Below are positions 36,288 through 43,675 of a stretch of DNA of 64,000 bases, piece after piece (the stretch's first letter is position 1; each line of letters starts with the position of its first letter). A model generated the notes under the pieces. The model did not search any database, was not told the origin of the DNA, and saw only the letters and a program-made list of their open reading frames with translations. Location of the stretch: assembly GCF_028561565.1 (NCBI RefSeq), contig NZ_JAQQTE010000002.1:52745-116744 (forward strand). The letters run 5' to 3'. This stretch comes from Gilvibacter sediminis. Its GTDB lineage: Bacteria; Bacteroidota; Bacteroidia; Flavobacteriales; Flavobacteriaceae. The position numbers and the translations under genes were made by a program.

Positions 36288-36306
36288 AGCGCCCCGAAGG
36301 ACGCTT
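36288..36306 (-). terminator. Rho-independent terminator of the PorT-like barrel gene
   Basis: An AAGCG..CGCTT stem with a G-U pair on the minus strand and a T-run after it, 22 bases past the stop. Confidence 0.75.
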
Positions 36307-36328
36307 AATATTTTTTATTGCGGATACT

Positions 36329-36889
36329 CTACAGGAATGAATATCCCAGAGAAAGTGTCACCACAGAGTTCTTTCCTTTGTCAAAGTCAATCCCTGGCTC
36401 ATCAGGCACATCGGTAAGTCCAAAGTTATAACGGCCTTCCAGGCGCAATCCAAAAGGAATATCTAAGCCCAATCCAACAACTCCAGAGATGTCAAAGTCA
36501 TTGGTAGAAATATCATTGATTACCTCTCCCACTACTGTTTGGGTGTCGTCATCAATCAAAACCCCAAACTGCGGTCCTAATTGAATGTTCAATCCTCCCG
36601 CTACGTAATATTTCAATACCATTGGGATATTGATATAATCCAAGTTGAAGGATCCAAAGTCAAACTCCGCACCTTGTTGCGAGTAGAGTGCGTCTACTTG
36701 AATTCCAATATTATCGCTCAATTTGGCGCCGATGAACAATCCTCCAACAAAGCCCGTTCTGTTATCCAGTCCTGAGGCATCTGTAATGTTGGCAAAGTTT
36801 ACCCCGGCCTTTACCCCGAAGTCCAATCCTTGGGCCTGCGTGGACATACTAAAGAGTCCAATCAAAGCCACTAAAAGAAGTTTTTTCAT
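36329..36889 (-). CDS. PorT-family outer-membrane beta-barrel protein
   Basis: About 186 residues from MKKLLLVALIGLFSMSTQAQG, a signal peptide; a farther ATG would add 15 polar residues. The strands GLDFGVKAGVNFANITDAS, GFVGGLFIGAKLSDNIGIQVDALYSQQGA, YINIPMVLKYY and LNIQLGPQFGVLIDDD are the hallmark of the OMP_b-brl_2/PorT-like family. These are common outer-membrane proteins of unknown cargo. A role in type IX secretion should not be assumed from the family name. Confidence 0.87.
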   Translation of the reverse strand: MKKLLLVALIGLFSMSTQAQGLDFGVKAGVNFANITDASGLDNRTGFVGGLFIGAKLSDNIGIQVDALYSQQGAEFDFGSFNLDYINIPMVLKYYVAGGLNIQLGPQFGVLIDDDTQTVVGEVINDISTNDFDISGVVGLGLDIPFGLRLEGRYNFGLTDVPDEPGIDFDKGKNSVVTLSLGYSFL

Positions 36890-37024
36890 GTCTGTCTGTT
36901 TTCGTTTTTTGAATTGTCGTGAAGTATTAAGCACTTCATGTATAAAGATAACGAAGTCTTTTGGGGATTATTAGATATTTCGTGGATTTCTTAGCATCTT
37001 TAGGGAGCTAACAACTAAGGCTGA

Positions 37025-37930
37025 ATGAACTGGAACAGCGCACTTAAAGACTACGCGACCTACATCAGAATTGAGCGTGGACTCTCTGATAATACCATTC
37101 AAAATTACACCTTGGATGTGCAAAAGCTTGTGGGTTGGTTGGCTGATAATTCTTTTGAAGAAGGTCCAATACACATTGGGCAAGAGCGGATTCAAGAATT
37201 CATTTACGCAATTGCCAAAGATGTTAATCCGCGTACTCAAAGCCGTATAATTTCTGGGCTTAAAGGCTTTTTCAATTACCTCATCTTTGAAAAATACCGA
37301 GAAGATAATCCATTAGAATTATTGGAAGCACCCAAAATCGGCCGCAAATTACCCGATACACTTTCTGTAGAAGAAGTTGATCAACTGCTGATGGCCGTGG
37401 ACCTGAGCCATCCGCAGGGAACCCGCAATCGCGCTATGCTGGAAACCCTTTACGGCAGTGGTTTACGTGTCACAGAATTGGTAGAGCTCAAACTCTCCGA
37501 TCTCTTTTTTGAAGAAGGAGTCATCAAAGTCACGGGAAAGGGTAACAAACAGCGCTTTGTCCCCGTGAGTCAAGCTTCGGTGAAATACATTGATCTGTAT
37601 CGCACCACAGAAAGAGTCCAACTCGCCGTTCAACCTGGGCATGAAGACACTTTGTTTCTAAACAGACGCGGAAAAGGCTTGACCCGAGCCATGATCTTTA
37701 CCTTGGTCAAGCGCTTAGCAGAATCTGCAGGAATTAAAAAGAGCATTTCTCCACACACTTTTAGACATTCGTTCGCGACCCATCTTTTGGAAAATGGTGC
37801 AGATCTCAGAGCTATTCAGCAAATGTTAGGTCATGAAAGTATAACGACTACGGAGGTATATATGCATGTGGACCGCTCGCATTTGACTGAAATAATCCGT
37901 AAATTTCATCCTAGAAGTAAACAGCTATGA
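37025..37930 (+). CDS. xerD: Tyrosine recombinase XerD/XerC
   Basis: A 301-residue site-specific recombinase with the core-binding domain (YIRIERGLSDNTIQNYTLDV) and a complete catalytic domain: Arg in LYGSGLRVTELVEL, Lys in VTGKGNKQRFVP, His-x-x-Arg in SPHTFRHSFATHLLE, His in QMLGHESITTTEVY, and the nucleophilic Tyr in that last motif (about residue 279). Size and position among housekeeping genes fit the chromosome-dimer resolution recombinase, not a mobile-element integrase. It overlaps the aldo/keto reductase gene by 4 bases. Confidence 0.94.
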   Translation: MNWNSALKDYATYIRIERGLSDNTIQNYTLDVQKLVGWLADNSFEEGPIHIGQERIQEFIYAIAKDVNPRTQSRIISGLKGFFNYLIFEKYREDNPLELLEAPKIGRKLPDTLSVEEVDQLLMAVDLSHPQGTRNRAMLETLYGSGLRVTELVELKLSDLFFEEGVIKVTGKGNKQRFVPVSQASVKYIDLYRTTERVQLAVQPGHEDTLFLNRRGKGLTRAMIFTLVKRLAESAGIKKSISPHTFRHSFATHLLENGADLRAIQQMLGHESITTTEVYMHVDRSHLTEIIRKFHPRSKQL

Positions 37931-38874
37931 AAAACTTAAAATTTAGAGACAATACAAGCATCCCAGCCTTGGGATTAGGAACCTGGAAATCAAGCCCAGA
38001 AGTGGTCAAAAAGGCCATCATTGATGCCATTGAATTGGGTTATCGTCATATTGATTGCGCCGCTATCTATCAGAATGAGGACGTCATTGGTGAAGCTTTT
38101 CAAGAAGCCTTTGACCGCGGATTGGTGAAACGTGAAGAGCTTTTTGTGACCTCTAAATTGTGGAATGATGCGCATAAGGGCAGTGATGTTCGCCCAGCCT
38201 TAGAGAAGACCTTAAAAGACCTTCGTTTGGATTATTTGGATCTGTATTTGATCCACTGGCCGGTGGCATTTCAGCCTGGGGTGACCTTTCCGGAGAATCC
38301 AAGTCAATACGCTTCCTTGGATGAAATTCCTTTGGAAGAAACTTGGTCTGCCATGGAAGCAGCCAAAAAAGATGGCTTGGCCAAACACATCGGTGTATCC
38401 AATTTCAGTATTCCAAAACTAAAGCGTTTGATGGCCAATGCCGAGGAAGCACCAGAAATGAATCAGGTGGAAGGGCATCCACTACTCCAACAGCCAGAAT
38501 TGCATAGCTTTTGCAAAGACAACGGCATCTTGATCACTGCTTATTCACCTTTAGGTTCTACGGACCGATCGGACGCTATGAAGGCAGAAGATGAACCCAA
38601 TATGTTTGAACTCCCTGAGATCAAAGCCATAGCAGATAAACACGAAGTAACTCCTGCACAAGTCCTTTTGGGCTGGCACGTAAACAGAGGAAATACCGTG
38701 ATTCCAAAATCGACGAACAAAGGCCGACAAGCACAGAATCTCGCTGCTGCAGAGCTATCACTCTCCGAAGAGGATATGAACACCATCGCCGGATTGGATC
38801 GTCATTTCCGTTATGTCAATGGCAAATTCTTTGAGAACCAAGAAAAAGGCTATGTGAATATTTATGATGATTAA
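37927..38874 (+). CDS. Aldo/keto reductase
   Basis: A 315-residue NADPH-dependent TIM-barrel reductase. The family signatures are GYRHIDCAAIYQNEDVIGEA (Asp and catalytic Tyr), LDYLDLYLIHWPVAFQPG (catalytic His), IGVSNFSIPKL and VIPKSTNKGRQAQNL near the C-terminus for the cofactor phosphate. It resembles AKR1/alcohol dehydrogenase (NADP+) types. The substrate is not predictable. The start overlaps xerD. Confidence 0.95.
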   Translation: MKNLKFRDNTSIPALGLGTWKSSPEVVKKAIIDAIELGYRHIDCAAIYQNEDVIGEAFQEAFDRGLVKREELFVTSKLWNDAHKGSDVRPALEKTLKDLRLDYLDLYLIHWPVAFQPGVTFPENPSQYASLDEIPLEETWSAMEAAKKDGLAKHIGVSNFSIPKLKRLMANAEEAPEMNQVEGHPLLQQPELHSFCKDNGILITAYSPLGSTDRSDAMKAEDEPNMFELPEIKAIADKHEVTPAQVLLGWHVNRGNTVIPKSTNKGRQAQNLAAAELSLSEEDMNTIAGLDRHFRYVNGKFFENQEKGYVNIYDD

Positions 38875-38908
38875 TTTGTAGCTTTAGGCTTCAACTAACG
38901 CATAAATC

Positions 38909-39283
38909 ATGGCCAAATCAGACACCAGTCATCACGACGAGCGGATTGCCAATATGGTCTTTGGCTCCATACTGCCGCATTACATCAACAAGGTTGAAAA
39001 GAAAGGGCGAACCCAAGAGGAAATGTACGCTGTAATGGAATGGCTTACCGGTTATGATAAAGCTCAGGTGTTGGCCCATGCAGAGAACAAAACCAACTTT
39101 AGAGATTTCTTTGCGGGTTGTACGTTAAACCCCAATGCACATTTGATCACGGGAGTTATCTGTGGCTATCGCGTAGAGGAGATCACCAATGAGACTACAC
39201 GGAATTCACGTTATCTGGATAAGCTTATAGACGAGCTCGCCCGTGGTAAAAAAATGGAAAGTATCCTTAGGAAACCGAAGTAA
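38909..39283 (+). CDS. DUF2200 family protein
   Basis: A 124-residue soluble protein recognised as DUF2200: RIANMVFGSILPHYINKVEKKGRT at the N-terminus, EVMEWLTGY-like MEWLTGYDKAQV, DFFAGCTLNPNAHLITGVICGYRVEEI, and a basic helical tail. Function unknown. It is 34 bases downstream of the reductase and converges directly with rny with no gap. Confidence 0.9.
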   Translation: MAKSDTSHHDERIANMVFGSILPHYINKVEKKGRTQEEMYAVMEWLTGYDKAQVLAHAENKTNFRDFFAGCTLNPNAHLITGVICGYRVEEITNETTRNSRYLDKLIDELARGKKMESILRKPK

Positions 39284-40849
39284 TTACTTCGCAATATTCA
39301 CTGCTCGCGTCTCACGGATCACGGTAACCTTTACCTGTCCTGGGTAGGTCATATCTGTCTGGATCTTTTGAGAGATCTCAAAGGACAGCTGTGCTGCCTT
39401 ATCGTCACTCACTTTTTCAGATTCAACCATCACGCGTAATTCACGTCCAGCTTGGATCGCATAGGCTTTGGTTACACCGCTAAATCCAAAGGCAATATCC
39501 TCCAGATCCTTAAGGCGTTGAATGTAGGAGTCCAATACCTGTCTGCGCGCTCCTGGTCTCGCACCAGAGATGGCATCACAAACCTGTACAATAGGGGAAA
39601 GCAATGAGGTCATTTCAATCTCGTCGTGGTGGGCGCCGATGGCATTACAAACATCTGGCTTTTCGCCATACTTCTCTGCCCATTGCATTCCCAATAAGGC
39701 GTGAGGTACTTCTGTTTCGTTTTCAGGCACTTTTCCGATATCGTGCAATAGACCTGCACGTTTAGCCAGTTTTGGATTCAATCCGAGTTCTGAAGCCATT
39801 ACCCCGCAAAGCTTAGCTACTTCACGTGAGTGTTGTAATAAGTTTTGTCCGTAAGAGGAACGGTATTTCATACGCCCCACAGTTTTGATCAGCTCCGGAT
39901 GCAATCCATGTATACCTAGATCAATAACGGTTCGCTTACCAACCTCAGCGATCTCTTCATTGATCTGCTTGGTGGTCTTTTTAACAATCTCTTCAATACG
40001 TGCCGGGTGTATACGTCCATCCGTAACTAATTTGTGCAAAGACAGTCGTGCCACTTCACGGCGTACTGAATCAAAGCACGAGAGGATGATCGCCTCTGGA
40101 GTATCGTCCACAATGATCTCCACTCCTGTCGCAGCCTCTAAAGCTCGAATATTACGTCCTTCGCGTCCAATGATGCGACCCTTTACATCGTCGCTTTCTA
40201 AATTGAACACCGAGACACAGTTCTCAATAGACTCTTCAGTTCCGATGCGCTGAATGGTATTGATCACAACTTTTTTGGCTTCTTGCTGCGCAGTAAGCTT
40301 CGCCTCTTCAATAGAGGACTGAACGTAAGCCATGGCATCAGTCTTGGCCTCTTCACGCAAACTTTCAATAAGTTGTTCTTTGGCATCTTCTGCCGATAAG
40401 CTTGAAATCACCTCCAATTGCTCTACTTGGCGGCGATGCACCTTTTCTACCTCTGCCTGACGCTTGTCTAAGAAGTTCAGGCGGTCTTCGTATTCTTTCT
40501 TTTTGGATTCTAAAGAAGCGTTGAGCTTTTTGTTGCGGGAAAGTTCGTTGGATACTTGTGATTCTTTATCTCGAGTGCGCTTTTCTGCTTCAGACATCTT
40601 CTTTTCACGGTTCAGGATTACCTTTTCGTGTTCTGCCTTGAGTTCAATAAACTTCTCTTTGGCCTGAAGGATCTTGTCTTTTTTGATGCTTTCTGCTTCA
40701 CTCTTGGCTTCTTTTACAATGCTTGCAGCATTCTTTTTAGCCTCCCCGACAAGCTGGGAACCTTTAGACTTTTCGAGCATTTTAGCGATTACAAATCCTA
40801 GAATGAGCCCGCCCAATCCCAAGGCGATATATATGATAGTTGTATCCAT
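39284..40849 (-). CDS. rny: Ribonuclease Y
   Basis: A 521-residue membrane-anchored endoribonuclease that starts mRNA decay. Domains in order: N-terminal membrane helix ([20 protein letters not shown]), a coiled coil (about 30-195), a KH RNA-binding domain with [19 protein letters not shown] (about 225), and an HD domain with the catalytic pair in [11 protein letters not shown] (about 368). Full length for the family. A 6S-like RNA and a perfect hairpin lie in the 310 bases upstream. Confidence 0.97.
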   Translation of the reverse strand: MDTTIIYIALGLGGLILGFVIAKMLEKSKGSQLVGEAKKNAASIVKEAKSEAESIKKDKILQAKEKFIELKAEHEKVILNREKKMSEAEKRTRDKESQVSNELSRNKKLNASLESKKKEYEDRLNFLDKRQAEVEKVHRRQVEQLEVISSLSAEDAKEQLIESLREEAKTDAMAYVQSSIEEAKLTAQQEAKKVVINTIQRIGTEESIENCVSVFNLESDDVKGRIIGREGRNIRALEAATGVEIIVDDTPEAIILSCFDSVRREVARLSLHKLVTDGRIHPARIEEIVKKTTKQINEEIAEVGKRTVIDLGIHGLHPELIKTVGRMKYRSSYGQNLLQHSREVAKLCGVMASELGLNPKLAKRAGLLHDIGKVPENETEVPHALLGMQWAEKYGEKPDVCNAIGAHHDEIEMTSLLSPIVQVCDAISGARPGARRQVLDSYIQRLKDLEDIAFGFSGVTKAYAIQAGRELRVMVESEKVSDDKAAQLSFEISQKIQTDMTYPGQVKVTVIRETRAVNIAK

Positions 40850-40919
40850 TTGATGGTGTAATTATGAATAACCATTCACTTCGATCAAGCAGATTATTCA
40901 GTATATAATTGTAGGGTCA

Positions 40920-40956
40920 CAACTTTGATTTTTCATAACCTGAAAAATCAAAGTTG
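40920..40956 (-). promoter_or_regulatory. Perfect 16-bp inverted repeat in the rny leader
   Basis: Arms AACTTTGATTTTTCA (40921-40935) and TGAAAAATCAAAGTT (40941-40955), extended by one C-G pair, with the loop TAACC. No T-run follows on either strand, so it is not an ordinary terminator. It sits between the 6S-like RNA and the rny start. Confidence 0.6.
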
Positions 40957-40964
40957 GGATCCCT

Positions 40965-41133
40965 AAAAAAAAAGCCTACATCGATAGCGATAAATTGTAT
41001 AAACTCCTTAAAAACAAGTTTAGGGCTAACAAGCTGGTCAAGGATCCGTTCAAAGACGGCCTGCTTTTACAGCTTCAACTCACCCTTTTTAAAGAATTCC
41101 TGTTGAGTTTACCAAATTTGTATCAATGTAGGC
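40965..41133 (-). ncRNA. ssrS: 6S-like RNA (probable 6S-Flavo/ssrS)
   Basis: On the minus strand a 5' GCCTACAT pairs with a 3' ATGTAGGC that runs straight into a run of nine T. Inside this closing stem, TAAACTC pairs with GAGTTTA, then AAGCTG with CAGCTT, and CCGT with ACGG in a terminal hairpin, leaving a large internal bulge. A long imperfect hairpin of about 160 bases with an open centre is the plan of 6S RNA, which binds RNA polymerase. I recall flavobacterial 6S RNA being found between zapA and rny, as here. A covariance model search (Rfam 6S-Flavo) would settle it. Confidence 0.7.
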
Positions 41134-41160
41134 AGTAACCTAGTTTTATTTAAAGATCGT

Positions 41161-41451
41161 TTAGGACATATGGTCCTGGAGTAATTGATCTAAGGAAGCG
41201 AGTTTTGCTTCGATCTGTTCCAAGTCGTTATCCTTATCTATAGAACGTTGCTCTACTTGAGCTGCAAACTGTAAGGCACACATGGCCAGTACATCTTGTT
41301 TATCTCTTACCGCATAGTTCTGTTCAAAACGCTGGATCATCTGCTCGATCTTCTTGGCCGCCTTTCTCAAGCCCTCTTCTTTGTCAGGGCTAATGGTTAA
41401 AGGGTAGACTCTATCGGCTACAGAGAGTTTTATTTTTAGCGTTTCGGCCAT
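41161..41451 (-). CDS. zapA: Cell division protein ZapA
   Basis: A 96-residue FtsZ-ring-associated protein. The N-terminal beta-hairpin domain is LKIKLSVADRVYPLTISPDKEEGLRKAAKKI, with the family's Y/P-L turn. A long helix for dimerisation follows (QDVLAMCALQFAAQVEQ, then an acidic coiled-coil end). Preceded by 2 bases by a coiled-coil gene, and followed by the 6S-like RNA. Confidence 0.93.
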   Translation of the reverse strand: MAETLKIKLSVADRVYPLTISPDKEEGLRKAAKKIEQMIQRFEQNYAVRDKQDVLAMCALQFAAQVEQRSIDKDNDLEQIEAKLASLDQLLQDHMS

Positions 41452-41453
41452 AT

Positions 41454-41744
41454 TTATTCGGACATCTGGGCTATACAGTAATCCAGTTCCCGTACTAATG
41501 CATTTATTTTGAGCTTCGTTTCTCGTTTATATTGGTCGCTGCCGAGCATTGCATTGGCCGTCTTTAGGGTTTCATACTTTTGCTTCCACCCGCTGATGTC
41601 TTCCATGATTTCCTGCTTCTGTTTCTTTAAAGCAGTCAATTCTTGCTGCAACTCCATATTGGATTTACGCAACAAATCGCTTCTGTGTAGAAGCTTACTG
41701 ATTCTATTTTCTAGTGAATCAACAATTTGAGAAAGATCACTCAT
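41454..41744 (-). CDS. Coiled-coil protein upstream of zapA (ZapB-like)
   Basis: 96 residues that are almost entirely helical heptads (IVDSLENRISKLLHRSDLL; MELQQELTALKKQKQEIMEDI), with a conserved-looking end LVRELDYCIAQMSE. It has no signal or membrane segment. Tight coupling to zapA and the coiled-coil build suggest a division-ring partner comparable to ZapB; that role is inference from position and form. It has a strong promoter of its own. Confidence 0.8.
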   Translation of the reverse strand: MSDLSQIVDSLENRISKLLHRSDLLRKSNMELQQELTALKKQKQEIMEDISGWKQKYETLKTANAMLGSDQYKRETKLKINALVRELDYCIAQMSE

Positions 41745-41772
41745 AGTGGCCAGTCATTCAATGCTAACTACA

Positions 41773-41803
41773 CAAAGTTAACATACCCCTTCTAATAAGC
41801 CAA
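41773..41803 (-). promoter_or_regulatory. Promoter of the ZapB-like/zapA operon
   Basis: The minus strand reads TTG (41801-41803), 20 bases, TAACTTTG (41773-41780), a full match to the Bacteroidota consensus, about 23 bases upstream of the expected message start codon. Confidence 0.65.
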
Positions 41804-41962
41804 TAATTTTAAAGTTTTTTTAAGCCGAGGCTAAGAGCGAGTTTAAACTCAAAATTTTAGCGGCTTATTTTTATATACTCAGACTTAATTGGGTTGGTTC
41901 TGCGTTGTATTATTTTGTATCATTACTTTTTGGAACGATAACCTCATTTTCAATTTACATTT

Positions 41963-43666
41963 ATGAACCGAATTTCACTTTGGTTACTCCTCTGCCTTTG
42001 TTTTATTACTGATGGATTCGCGCAAGCCCCACAGGTCCCTCAGGACTACTTTTCCAATCCTATGGAAATTCCTCTGATTCTTTCAGGAAGTTTTGGAGAA
42101 CTGCGCAGTAACCATTTTCATTCCGGTTTAGATATTAAAACACAACAGCGGGAAGGAATCCCGGTCTACGCTCCTGCAGACGGCTTTGTAAGCCGGATCA
42201 AAGTTTCGCATTACGGTTATGGGAAAGCCTTGTATATCAAACACACCAACGGTTATTCAACTGTATATGCCCATTTGAGCAACTATGCAGGTCCTATTCA
42301 GGATTATGTAAAAGGGCAGCAGTATAAGAAGGAATCCTACGTTATTGAGCTTTTTCCTGAGGCAGAGCTTCTGCCCGTGAAAAAAGGTGATCTGATCGCC
42401 TATTCTGGCAACAGTGGTAGCAGTGGTGGACCTCACCTCCACTTTGAAATTCGAGATGGGAATTCCCGCCCGATGAACCCTATGCTTTTCGGCGTGGACA
42501 TCCCGGACGGCAAAAAACCCTTGATCAATAGTGTGATTGCCTATCCACAGAGTTCAGAGGCGCATATCAACAATGCCTTCAAGCCAGTTAAGCTCAGATT
42601 GATTCCGCAAAAAGACGGCTCTTTTAAAACTGAGAAGGTCAAAGCAATTGGGCAGATCGGTTTTGGAATTTCTGCCTATGACCAAATGGACGGCGCTTCT
42701 AATAAAAATGGTGTTTATGAGATCAAAACATCTTACAATGGTGAAACCAAATTAGAAGTCCTCTTTGATCGATTCAGCTTTAATGAAACGCGTTATTTAA
42801 ACCAATACATCGATTACGGCTACTGGCAACGCAATAAAAGCCGCGTTCAACGTCTTTTTGTAGCGCCGAACAACCCTTTAAGTCTTTTTAAGAACCAAGA
42901 TGCCAGTGGGCTTATTGAGGTGGAAGAAGGTTTCCAAGGAGTTTATTCCATCACGGTCAAAGATTTTCAGGACAATACTGTTCGTATAGACATTCCCATT
43001 GAGGGCGCGGCTACTACCAGTACTCCAAAGCAAAGCGATACCGACGGACTTAATTTTGTGAGTGCTGCTGAGAACACTTCCATTACCAAGGGCAAATTCT
43101 CTGTATTTATTCCGAGTAACAGTTTGTATGAGGACGTTTATTTGGATATTGAAGCCGAGGCAGACACCTTGGATTTCCATTATGATGAAGTCCCAATTCA
43201 TAAAAACATTACCATTAGTTTTGATGCGAGTAACTATTCGGATCAGGACCTTGCCAAGCTCTTTATTGGGCGTTTGAACTACAAAGGAGAGCCGTACTAT
43301 AATACCACCTATCGCAAAGGCAAAAAACTATCGATCCGCACCAGAACCTTTGGGACCTATGCTTTGGCTACTGACTTGCAAGCCCCGACCATCAGCCCAG
43401 AGAACTTTCAGGATCAAAAATGGATCAGCAACAACAAAACCCTTAAGATCAAGATCGAGGATGAAGGCAGTGGGATCAAGTCTTACCGCGCTACACTCAA
43501 CGGCAAATTCATCCTGATGGAATATAATTACAAAAAGGACGTTTTAACTTATGATTTTGGGGATAATATCAGCACTGATACCGAAAACAATTTGAAGTTG
43601 GTTGTAGTAGATAATGTGGGAAATAGTACTACATTTGAAGCAACCTTTTTTAGAAAACAATCATAA
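41963..43666 (+). CDS. M23-family metallopeptidase (LytM domain), exported
   Basis: 567 residues with a signal peptide (LWLLLCLCFITDGFAQ). The LytM zinc site is at the N-terminal end of the protein: HFHSGLDIK (His and Asp ligands, about residues 53-57) and GGPHLHFEIRDG (about 155-166), with GYGKALYIKHTNGYSTVYAHL between them. About 390 further residues follow as beta-rich domains ending in an Ig-like unit (IKIEDEGSGIKSYRATLNGK). It probably cuts or binds peptidoglycan peptides. It lies 9 bases upstream of the TonB-dependent receptor gene. Confidence 0.92.
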   Translation: MNRISLWLLLCLCFITDGFAQAPQVPQDYFSNPMEIPLILSGSFGELRSNHFHSGLDIKTQQREGIPVYAPADGFVSRIKVSHYGYGKALYIKHTNGYSTVYAHLSNYAGPIQDYVKGQQYKKESYVIELFPEAELLPVKKGDLIAYSGNSGSSGGPHLHFEIRDGNSRPMNPMLFGVDIPDGKKPLINSVIAYPQSSEAHINNAFKPVKLRLIPQKDGSFKTEKVKAIGQIGFGISAYDQMDGASNKNGVYEIKTSYNGETKLEVLFDRFSFNETRYLNQYIDYGYWQRNKSRVQRLFVAPNNPLSLFKNQDASGLIEVEEGFQGVYSITVKDFQDNTVRIDIPIEGAATTSTPKQSDTDGLNFVSAAENTSITKGKFSVFIPSNSLYEDVYLDIEAEADTLDFHYDEVPIHKNITISFDASNYSDQDLAKLFIGRLNYKGEPYYNTTYRKGKKLSIRTRTFGTYALATDLQAPTISPENFQDQKWISNNKTLKIKIEDEGSGIKSYRATLNGKFILMEYNYKKDVLTYDFGDNISTDTENNLKLVVVDNVGNSTTFEATFFRKQS

Positions 43667-43675
43667 CCAACGCGT

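Noticed and set aside
37025..37930. Integrase of a genomic island
   Set aside because: It is a standard-length Xer recombinase among core genes, with no att repeats, tRNA gene or cargo beside it.
41839..41850. GAGTTTAAACTC palindrome between the ZapB-like gene and the M23 gene as an operator
   Set aside because: A single short A/T-rich palindrome not aligned with either promoter; expected by chance in a 218-base spacer.
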